Below are positions 1 to 6,563 of a stretch of 9,171 nucleotides of DNA, one piece after another. This DNA comes from JBPCPM01 sp050999155 (GTDB lineage Bacteria > Actinomycetota > Thermoleophilia > Solirubrobacterales > 70-9): NCBI GenBank assembly GCA_050999155.1, contig JBPCPM010000084.1, positions 1 to 9,171 on the forward strand, given 5' to 3'. The notes beneath the pieces were generated by a model. It ran no database searches. It saw only the letters and a program-made list of their open reading frames with translations, and was not told the DNA's origin. Position 1 is the first letter of the stretch; each line of letters opens with the position of its first letter. The position numbers and the translations under genes are program-made.

Positions 1-353
1 ACCTTGCGGGTGGACACGCCATGCACGTAGGCCTCCATGACCACGGCGAACAGGGCCCGGTCGATGCGCCGTCGACGCTCCAACAGCGACGGGAAGAACG
101 ACCCCTGGCGCAGCTTGGGGATCTTGAGCTCGACGTCGCCGGCTGTGGTCGACAAAAGCCGGGGGCGGTGCCCGTTGCGCTGGGTGGTGCGGGAATCACT
201 GCGCTCGTGGGGACGGGCGCCGATCACCGCGCTGGCTTCGGCCTCGATCAGCTCTTGGAGGATCCACTCCAGGCTGGTGGAGATGGTGTCGGTCATCTCG
301 CCCGCCTTCAGTGCGGCGAGCAGGTCGGACAGGTCAGAATGGGCAAGGGCCAT
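1..353 (-). CDS. IS256/Mutator-family transposase, N-terminal part (truncated by window edge)
   Basis: This encodes the first 117 residues of a DDE transposase of the IS256 (Mutator) family, which catalyses cut-and-paste or copy-out transposition of its own element. The fragment begins MALAHSDLSDLLAAL. It carries the conserved N-terminal hallmarks of the family: an ELIEAEASAVIGA helix, an RTTQRNGHRPR block, GDVELKIPKLRQGSFFPS, and VMEAYVHGVSTRK at the window edge. Full-length members are about 400 residues, so the DDE catalytic residues lie outside the window. The ATG at 353 is supported by a GAGGAG ribosome site 9 bases upstream. The frame is open and undamaged as far as visible, so it may be intact. 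It points in the same direction as the dynamin operon but is separated from it by about 400 bp. Family assignment is confident; activity cannot be judged. Confidence 0.93.
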   Translation of the reverse strand, partial: MALAHSDLSDLLAALKAGEMTDTISTSLEWILQELIEAEASAVIGARPHERSDSRTTQRNGHRPRLLSTTAGDVELKIPKLRQGSFFPSLLERRRRIDRALFAVVMEAYVHGVSTRK

Positions 354-362
354 CGGTGTTTT

Positions 363-368
363 CTCCTC
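363..368 (-). promoter_or_regulatory. Ribosome binding site of the transposase
   Basis: The minus strand reads GAGGAG, 9 bases before the ATG at 353. It is the clearest Shine-Dalgarno site in the window and fixes the transposase start. Confidence 0.8.
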
Positions 369-727
369 TTCGTGATCCGGGCTTGGAACACGTCGAGACT
401 TACGCCGGTGGCCCACCCACGTGGTGGACCCTCTACGCCGAGTTACACCACGTCATGGGACGTCCCCGTCGACGCGCTCGGAGTCGAGGATCGGGCGGAG
501 ACGACGTCGCTGATCGACGGTCTCCGCGGCGATCCCGACAGCCGGTTACTGCCCGCCTCGGGGCCGCGGGCGGTCGGCAATTGCTGCCGGTGCCAACGCC
601 TCGGCTGTCACGTTGGCTGTCAGATCGCTGCTCTTCGCTGCACCTCGGATCGTTGCTCCCGACGGTGCCGAGACAGCGCGGCCGACGGTGGATGTCCGTC
701 AGAGCGAGTCGACCACAACCGACGCAT

Positions 728-741
728 GCAGTGGTTACTGC
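728..741 (-). terminator. Weak hairpin downstream of the dynamin operon
   Basis: A perfect 5-bp stem GCAGT/ACTGC with a 4-base loop begins 20 bases after the stop codon of the 586-residue GTPase gene. There is no following T-run, so it is at best a poor intrinsic terminator. It could also be chance. Confidence 0.25.
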
Positions 742-761
742 CACCGTTCCGGTAGCGCACC

Positions 762-2522
762 TCAGGTCGAGCCGCCTGCCTGTTGTGAGCCTTGGGCGAG
801 TAGCGCCCGCAGGTCGGTGACAAGTTGCTGTTGGGCGGCTACCTGTTGGAGGAGCTGGTCGATAGCGGTGTCGTGGCCGGTCAGTCCGAGCCGTTCCCGA
901 AGTGTCTTGAGCGCGGCGTCGGCCCGCGCCCGCCAACCCGGCTCGCCGCCGATTCCGTTGACCACGTCAGTGGCGGCCACGGCGGCGTTGCGTTCAATCC
1001 GATCCCGGGCCTCCTGCCTTTCGCGGTGGCGCTCCGCGTCGAGCTCCTGTTGGCGTCGTTCGGTCTCGATGATGGTGGCGACCGTGAGGACGGCGTCGGC
1101 GATCTGGAGGGTGGCGTCGAGGACGACGGCCGCCTTGATGGCCTTGGTGGCCTTGGCGCTCGCCTCGCTCACCTTCGCGAGGTTGGCGGCGGTCTTGTCG
1201 GTTGTCCCGGCCCGGCGGGCCGCACCGACGAGCTTCTCGAGTGGTTCGCCGGTGCACAGCTCGAACGCCCGCCGGGCGACGGTGTGCAGTTCGCCTCTGA
1301 CACCGTTGAGCTGCTTGAGGACCCGGCTGTTCGGTTCGGGAGCGTCGATGGTCGCCGCCCCGACGGCGATCGACCGCAGGAACTCTTCGGTGCGCCTGGC
1401 CCGCGGCCGGCCAAGTCGCTCATCGACCTGCATGACGGCCTCTCCGAGCACGAGGTCGAGGTCTGCGTCCCACCGCTGCGCCCACCGGTCAAGGGTGACG
1501 GTCATCCGCTCGTCGATCTGCGACCGGGCTGCTTGATCGGTGCCCACCTCTTCGCTGAGCTCGCCGGCAAGGGCGACGAGGGTGGACTGCAGGTCTCGCC
1601 GAGCGGCGTCGATCATGGCGTCCGCCTGCGCCTTCTGACCGGCCCAGGCAGTCTCTCGGGCCTGTAGGTCCAAGGCGGCGGCCGTCATCTCCTCGACCAC
1701 CGCGTCGGCTTGGTCTGCCACGGCGCCACCGATCCGGCAGAAGTACCGAATCCCAGCGGCACGCCGCAGCTCCGCCCGGCGGGCCGGCAGGGTGGCTAGG
1801 GCGGCCGTCAGGTGGTGGATGCCGTCCCACTCCCTGTACGGATCGAAGGCGGACCGTGGCGGTTGTGTCTGGCGGGCCTGTTCCTCGTAGGGGTCCGCCG
1901 CCACGCAGAAGGTTCGCAGGCCCTCGAGGGCGACGCCGGCTGCGTCGTGGAGCTGTGCCCGCAGCTCGGACCGCTTGCGCTCCGCCAGCAGGCGCATCCC
2001 GTCAACGTCGTCGTCGGGGTCGACCCCCATCGAGTCGGCCTGGGCGACGACAGCGATCGTCACCGCATCGACGCCGGGAAGGGGGTGCCCGAAGAAGTAG
2101 CGGCCAGAGAGGACCGACCCGACGAACTCGCGGCCGGTTGTGAGCAGCTGGGGTGGCAGGACGAGGAGGAAGGCGTCGGACAGCGCCAGGGCGTCGTGGG
2201 CAAGCCCGTCGTGCAGCTCGTTGCCTGCGGCGAAGCCCGGGGCGTCGGTGAAGGTGAGGTCACCGACGTCGACGGCGTTCAGCTCGAACGTCTCCCGGCG
2301 GCCGCTGACCGTCAGCCAGTCGGGGACGTGACCGCCGGCGTCGACGACGAGACGGCGTAGCAGCGTGCTCTTGCCCGAGCTGTATGGACCAAGGAACGTG
2401 ACCTCGACCTTGCCCCGGGCGGCGTGTTCACTCCAGCTGGCGGCCAGCTTGGCGGTCCGCTCGGCGCCGACGAGGCGTTCGACCACCGCGAGAACCGCCT
2501 GCTGCCAGGTGTCGTCGATCAT
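762..2522 (-). CDS. Dynamin-like GTPase, single-headed (small partner)
   Basis: This is a 586-residue bacterial dynamin-like protein, predicted to bind GTP and act at a membrane with its larger operon partner. The GTPase head carries a P-loop GPYSSGKST (45-53), a G3 motif DAPG (93-96), a G4 position that reads AQAD (160-163) instead of [NT]KxD, and a G5 region CVAADPY (206-212). The segment CVAADPY...YREWDGIHHL matches CVASDPY...YRDWDGMDAL in the second half of the partner, so the two are paralogous. Residues about 250-450 are long alpha-helices of stalk type. Residues 464-486 form a hydrophobic helix that could be a membrane-binding tip, and 551-578 is a Gln/Leu-rich coiled coil. The ATG overlaps the partner's stop codon (ATGA, 2519-2522), implying coupled translation; GGAG lies 11 bases upstream. 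The closest described types are LeoA/LeoBC and the paired Campylobacter DLPs. Defence or vesicle-related roles are inferred. Confidence 0.85.
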   Translation of the reverse strand: MIDDTWQQAVLAVVERLVGAERTAKLAASWSEHAARGKVEVTFLGPYSSGKSTLLRRLVVDAGGHVPDWLTVSGRRETFELNAVDVGDLTFTDAPGFAAGNELHDGLAHDALALSDAFLLVLPPQLLTTGREFVGSVLSGRYFFGHPLPGVDAVTIAVVAQADSMGVDPDDDVDGMRLLAERKRSELRAQLHDAAGVALEGLRTFCVAADPYEEQARQTQPPRSAFDPYREWDGIHHLTAALATLPARRAELRRAAGIRYFCRIGGAVADQADAVVEEMTAAALDLQARETAWAGQKAQADAMIDAARRDLQSTLVALAGELSEEVGTDQAARSQIDERMTVTLDRWAQRWDADLDLVLGEAVMQVDERLGRPRARRTEEFLRSIAVGAATIDAPEPNSRVLKQLNGVRGELHTVARRAFELCTGEPLEKLVGAARRAGTTDKTAANLAKVSEASAKATKAIKAAVVLDATLQIADAVLTVATIIETERRQQELDAERHRERQEARDRIERNAAVAATDVVNGIGGEPGWRARADAALKTLRERLGLTGHDTAIDQLLQQVAAQQQLVTDLRALLAQGSQQAGGST

Positions 2523-5500
2523 GACCTGGTTGGCTCCAATCGTTCGAGGGCGTCCCGCATCTGCGTGTCGCAGACGTCGATCGCCGCGGCGAGGGTGTTC
2601 GCTTCGGCTACGGCGTCGTCGAGTCGGCGGGCCTCGTCGTCCCGGGCCCGCTGGACGTGGTCGAGCGACTCGGTCATCGGGACGCCGGGGGCGTCAGCTT
2701 CTGCGCTGTCGAAGAATGCTTCGGCGGCTTCCCGGACCCGGCTGAGGTCAGCGCTGCGCCATTCTCCCGCAGTGCGTTCGGCCTCGCCTTCCTTCTGGAC
2801 GCTGCGCCAAGTGCCGTAAAGCTCGAGGGCGCCGAACGCCAAACCGAAGGCGCCGCCGGCGAAGTTGACCTTCGTGGTGAGCTTGGTCGCGCCCCAGGGT
2901 CGGAACTTGTGGCCGAAGGCGTGGGCGATGTTGGTCACCGTCTCCCGCGAGGCCTTGGCGGCGAGCTTGGCCAGCCGCTTGACACCGTGCGCCGCTGCAG
3001 TCCTGATTACCGGTTCCTCTTGTTCGAGGTGGTCGACGTGGAGGGTGGCGTCGGGGTCCGGGAAGACGGAGGCGAACGCTGCGGAGGTGAGGCGGGCCTC
3101 GATTCGGGCGGTGGTGGCTTCCTGCCATTCCTCCTGGTCCCGAGCGAACCGTCTCGCCCACTCCCGGTAGGTCTGTTGCAGCTCTGGATCCCTGGCCCAT
3201 GCTGCAAGCCGCTCGACCCGGGCGGCCAGCTCGTCCTTGTCGTCGGTGGCGCCCAGATCGTCGAACAGCTTGGCCACGAACGACACGTAGGCGGTTACCA
3301 GCCGATCCCTCGCCACCGCCTGGAGCGCCCGGCCGGCGCTCAGACAGGCCTCGAGATCGAGCAGAAGACGGCGCCGCTGCGTGATCGCCGCTTCGAGGTC
3401 GACCAGGTGTCGCCGGCGCTGCGCGATCAGGTCTCCGAGGGTGGCGGCGCTGCCTTCCAGGATCCGGACGTCGACACCGTTCCGACCCAGGTCGACGAAG
3501 GCGTCGGTGAGCCCTCGGTGCAATGCGTCCATGCCGTCCCAGTCGCGGTACTGGTCGTAGTCGGCCCGGCTCACGTCGTCGCGGTCGCCGACCATGCCGT
3601 AGGGGTCGCTGGCGACGCACAGGATCCGCTCCGGGCTGATGTCGCCGTGCCCACCGCTGGTTCGGGCGCCGACGGCCCCGAGCGCCTGGGCCAGCTCGAG
3701 CTCCTTGCGTCGACACAGCTTCTGGTAGCCGGCCGGATTCTCGCAGGGGTCGATGCCGAGCTCGTCCGACCGGTTGACGATGAACAGGGAGCGCCGCAGC
3801 TTCGCAGCGCGGCCGCCGACGGGGTCACCGAGGAGCACCGCCAGCAGGTCGTCGGCGGCGCCGACGACCAGATTCGGGTTGAACAGGATGATGACGATGG
3901 AGGCACCGATTAGCGCCTCGTGGGCGACGTCGCTGTGTGCGGCGTGGGTGCTCTGGAATCCGGGGGTGTCCACCAGCTGCCAGCTGCCCCACTGGAACAC
4001 GTCGGCCGCGGCGGTCTTCGGTTGGGCCGCTACTTCGAGCTGCTCTGACAGCTCCAGCTGAGAGTCGACGAGCAGCCGCTTGATGAACGAGGACTTGCCG
4101 GTGCTGTAGTCCCCGGCAACGACGATGCGCGGGACGGCGCCGTCCCCGAGGCCAGCGACCGGGGCCAGTGCAGCGAGGGCATCTTCGTCGCCCGTGAGCA
4201 GGTTGAGGGTCAGGCCAACCCAGTCGGCACCGCTGCCGGCGGCCGGTACGAGCGCCGCCGGTTCTGTGACCGACCGGATCTGAGCCAGCAGTCGATCGAG
4301 GACCACCGGGTCGTGGCCGACCGAGCCGGTGGAGGCGGCCAGCTCGGTGTCGATCAGGCCCGCGGGGTCGGTGCACCAGCTCTCGCCGAGCCACAGGAGC
4401 CGGTCGGCAGTCGGTTCACTCGGGTGGTGACGCCGTTGCAGGTCTATTGCGATGTCGGACAGCAGGTGGCTTGCATCCGACACCGTGGGTAGGCGCTTGC
4501 AGGCCTTCTGCAGGTCGCGTGCCGCGTTGGCCGCGGCCATCGTGACGCGACGCAGCGCGCTGGCGCTGGCCACGTCGTCGGTCAGCCGTGCATGGGCCGC
4601 GTCGGAGAGGATCCGACCGAGGTCGTCACTGATGATACGTTCGAGCTCGTCGAACGTGTCGTGGACGCTGCGCCTCCCCTTGGACCGGGCGTCGCTGAGG
4701 GCGTAGGTACGTGCGGAGATTGCCCTTCTGCGGAGCCTCCCCCCGACGACGCTGACGACCATGCCGCCGACGGCGACGGCCGCGATGATCCACCCACCAG
4801 GGTTCCAGCTGTTGAACAGGGCGACCCCGAGCAGCACGCCGCCGCTGCCGAAGCTCGCGAGGCCGCTTCCGGTCTGCAGCGCCAGACCGATAGCCCGGGC
4901 TGTCCGGCCAGCGCGGGCGTCGGTGCCCCCGAACGCCCTAACGGCCGCATGCAGATCGGCCCGGAGGTCGTCGGCCACGAGCTCGAGGCGTTGCGACAGG
5001 TACGCCTGCAGCTCGCCGGCGACGGTGCGGGCAACCGCCTCAGCCTCCTCCTTCGCCGGGGCGAGCACCTGCTCGTCGAACGCTGCCGGGCCGAGGTCTT
5101 CTCTCTCCTCGAAGGCCTCTTCGATGAGTCGCTCGGCGCGGCGGAGCGCCTCCATCCTCGAGCTGCAAAGACCAGCAGCCAGACGGTGGCGGGCAAGTCG
5201 GAGCAGCTCGCTCGGACCCGCTGCGCCGAACCCGCCGCCCCGCAGCTTCTCGAGCCGGCCGACCTCCTTGGCGAGGTCCTTGTACCTGGGCAGGCCGACG
5301 AGCGTGAGGACGTCGGCGATGCCCCGCTCGAGCTGCTCGGCCAGCGCAGCCGCTTGGTCGCGTTCGGTGCGTACAGCCGTCGCGGTATCCGCGAGCAGCG
5401 CGCGGGCCTGTTCATGGAGCATCCCGAGCCGCAGCGGCGCTGCGTGCTGCGCTAGGGCCTCGCTGAGGAGCAGCTCCAGAGCGGCCAGGTTGGACCACTC

Positions 5501-6373
5501 GAGGAGGCGGTCCGGGCCGTGTTGGTCACGTTGCTTCTGGCGGCTGTCGGCGTCAGGACCGACATAGGGGTCGCCGGTGCGGGCGAAGGCAGCTCGCTTT
5601 GCGTGGATCGCCACGATCGGGACGGCGGGCAGGCCGACCTTCGTGAGCTCGTCCCGAATGTTGCCCACGTGTTCGTGGACCGTCCGAGACAGGTTGCGGC
5701 GGGCGGACCCGTGTCCCACCTTCGTCGGTGCGCGCCAGCGGGGGTTACGGCTATTGAGGACGGCGACCACCGGCTTGCCGTAGCGGCTGACCCACTCTGC
5801 GATCTTCGAGAACTCTCCGGCTTGTTGACTCTGCGAGTCGAAGCTGAGGATGACGACGTCGGCGTCGGCGACAGCCGCTTCGGCTCGGGCTTCGAGTTCG
5901 ACCCGGGCCACGGTGCGACCCCAACCGCCGATGCCAGGGGTGTCGACGAGACGGCTGGTGCGCCACCGGACGTCACGGACGTCAGTGGTCCAGTCGCTCT
6001 CCCCCTGGGGGGAGATCGGTCGGCCGTTGCCGCTGGAGAGGGCTTCGATGAGACTGGATTTGCCGGTACCAGTCCGGCCGAACAGGACCACGTTGAAGGT
6101 TTCGAGTCTGGTCCGCTGGCGGGCGAAGCGATCCTCCGCCTCGGTCTTCTTCTCCGTCAGGAGCTGGGTGAACGCGGTGATGACGTCGTTGCCCCGCCGG
6201 TCGCCATGGTCGGCACCGGCGTCCATGCCTGCCGTCCGCGCTCCGTCGAGGGCGCCGGTGACTCGTTCGGCAAGGCCGTCGACCATCCGAAGGCCCTCGG
6301 CGACGGCGGCCGCCACCGCGGCATCGAGATCGGTGCCCTCGCGAAATCCGGACTCTTGGGTGGGATCCGACAT
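2519..6373 (-). CDS. Double-headed dynamin-like GTPase with central membrane hairpin (large partner)
   Basis: This is a 1284-residue protein with two different GTPase heads. Head 1 (about 90-300) resembles Era/YfjP-type TRAFAC GTPases: P-loop GRTGTGKSS (99-107), DTPG (144-147), and an unusual G4 position NSRN (207-210). Helical and coiled segments follow (about 310-480). A hydrophobic pair, 505-523 and 527-547, could form a membrane hairpin or paddle and is followed by RLRRR, a likely cytoplasmic anchor. Head 2 (about 745-960) is dynamin/LeoA-like: GDYSTGKSS (754-762), DTPG (802-805), NRSD (867-870), CVASDPY (919-925). The C-terminus is helical with a Gly-rich hydrophobic stretch (1169-1187). 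I chose the ATG at 6373. The upstream in-frame ATG at 6472 would add 33 basic, low-quality residues and would include the -10-like box at 6428. No strong Shine-Dalgarno precedes either. It is the first gene of the operon and overlaps the small GTPase gene. Tandem heads recall B. subtilis DynA, but here the heads are dissimilar. Confidence 0.85.
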   Translation of the reverse strand: MSDPTQESGFREGTDLDAAVAAAVAEGLRMVDGLAERVTGALDGARTAGMDAGADHGDRRGNDVITAFTQLLTEKKTEAEDRFARQRTRLETFNVVLFGRTGTGKSSLIEALSSGNGRPISPQGESDWTTDVRDVRWRTSRLVDTPGIGGWGRTVARVELEARAEAAVADADVVILSFDSQSQQAGEFSKIAEWVSRYGKPVVAVLNSRNPRWRAPTKVGHGSARRNLSRTVHEHVGNIRDELTKVGLPAVPIVAIHAKRAAFARTGDPYVGPDADSRQKQRDQHGPDRLLEWSNLAALELLLSEALAQHAAPLRLGMLHEQARALLADTATAVRTERDQAAALAEQLERGIADVLTLVGLPRYKDLAKEVGRLEKLRGGGFGAAGPSELLRLARHRLAAGLCSSRMEALRRAERLIEEAFEEREDLGPAAFDEQVLAPAKEEAEAVARTVAGELQAYLSQRLELVADDLRADLHAAVRAFGGTDARAGRTARAIGLALQTGSGLASFGSGGVLLGVALFNSWNPGGWIIAAVAVGGMVVSVVGGRLRRRAISARTYALSDARSKGRRSVHDTFDELERIISDDLGRILSDAAHARLTDDVASASALRRVTMAAANAARDLQKACKRLPTVSDASHLLSDIAIDLQRRHHPSEPTADRLLWLGESWCTDPAGLIDTELAASTGSVGHDPVVLDRLLAQIRSVTEPAALVPAAGSGADWVGLTLNLLTGDEDALAALAPVAGLGDGAVPRIVVAGDYSTGKSSFIKRLLVDSQLELSEQLEVAAQPKTAAADVFQWGSWQLVDTPGFQSTHAAHSDVAHEALIGASIVIILFNPNLVVGAADDLLAVLLGDPVGGRAAKLRRSLFIVNRSDELGIDPCENPAGYQKLCRRKELELAQALGAVGARTSGGHGDISPERILCVASDPYGMVGDRDDVSRADYDQYRDWDGMDALHRGLTDAFVDLGRNGVDVRILEGSAATLGDLIAQRRRHLVDLEAAITQRRRLLLDLEACLSAGRALQAVARDRLVTAYVSFVAKLFDDLGATDDKDELAARVERLAAWARDPELQQTYREWARRFARDQEEWQEATTARIEARLTSAAFASVFPDPDATLHVDHLEQEEPVIRTAAAHGVKRLAKLAAKASRETVTNIAHAFGHKFRPWGATKLTTKVNFAGGAFGLAFGALELYGTWRSVQKEGEAERTAGEWRSADLSRVREAAEAFFDSAEADAPGVPMTESLDHVQRARDDEARRLDDAVAEANTLAAAIDVCDTQMRDALERLEPTRS

Positions 6374-6389
6374 GACCGCCGTCCGGTGT

Positions 6390-6401
6390 GAGAGCACTCT
6401 C
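6390..6401. promoter_or_regulatory. Operator-like palindrome in the dynamin leader
   Basis: GAGAG-CA-CTCTC is a perfect 5-bp inverted repeat with a 2-base centre. It lies 17 bases upstream of the dynamin ATG and downstream of the -10-like box. This is a plausible repressor site or small mRNA structure that could occlude translation initiation. Nothing in the window encodes an obvious regulator for it. Confidence 0.3.
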
Positions 6402-6427
6402 GCCGGGACAGGAGGAGAGAGAAAGGC

Positions 6428-6433
6428 ACTATA
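6428..6433 (-). promoter_or_regulatory. Candidate -10 box of the dynamin operon
   Basis: The minus strand reads TATAGT (5 of 6 matches to TATAAT) in the only AT-rich patch of this GC-rich divergent region. Transcription would start near 6421 and give a leader of about 50 bases before the ATG at 6373. No good -35 hexamer is visible 16-18 bases upstream, so this is tentative. Confidence 0.4.
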
Positions 6434-6563
6434 TCTCCGTCCGTGTCGGCCAGCTCGCCACGGCAGCCGCATGACGGATCGACGCTAGTCCCGCGCCCGT
6501 TGCCCATCGCGGCAGAAGGAACTCGTTGCCCACCTGGTGTTGAGGCGACATCGTGGTGCACCC

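Larger units (their letters stand above)
1..466 (-). mobile_element. IS256-family insertion sequence, 5' end only (boundary approximate)
   Basis: The transposase start and its upstream leader mark one end of an IS256-type element; the rest lies beyond the left window edge. The outer boundary is a guess. About 90-115 bp upstream of the transposase start, the minus strand reads GACGTCCCATGACGTGGTG (448-466), followed by TAACTC. This has the look of terminal repeats of actinobacterial IS256 elements, and the distance fits a usual IS256 leader. The opposite terminal repeat and any 8-9 bp target duplication cannot be seen here, so the end is not proven. Confidence 0.45.
354..761. other. Gene-free interval between transposase and dynamin operon
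   Basis: No protein here looks real. The open frames that cross it on either strand have arginine/proline/serine-rich translations typical of frame shadows in GC-rich DNA. The left part (about 354-466) is probably the IS leader and end. The remainder is the downstream flank of the dynamin operon. It holds an 8-bp direct repeat GGCTGTCA (603-610 and 614-621, 11 bp apart), a 10-bp direct repeat GGTTACTGCC (544-553 and 733-742), and a small hairpin just after the dynamin stop codon. I see no RNA gene. Confidence 0.6.

Noticed and set aside
433..936. Minus-strand frame across the gene-free interval, 167 residues
   Set aside because: It overlaps the end of the small GTPase gene in another frame and is an Arg/Pro/Thr-rich low-complexity product.
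613..1667. Plus-strand open frames opposite the small GTPase gene (613-1536, 825-1667)
   Set aside because: They are Arg/Ser-rich or Gly-rich shadow translations with no recognisable domain and no ribosome site.
2657..3913. Long plus-strand open frame opposite the large GTPase gene
   Set aside because: It mirrors the minus-strand codons of a clearly real GTPase. The translation has no motifs and is typical of antisense frames in GC-rich DNA.
4592..6391. Plus-strand open frames opposite the first half of the large GTPase (4592-5455, 5519-6391)
   Set aside because: The opposite strand has P-loop, DTPG and hydrophobic segments in one continuous frame. These are antisense shadows.
6374..6472. 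33-residue N-terminal extension of the large GTPase from the ATG at 6472
   Set aside because: The extension is basic and featureless, lacks a ribosome site, and contains the best -10-like box. The ATG at 6373 fits better, though this is not proven.
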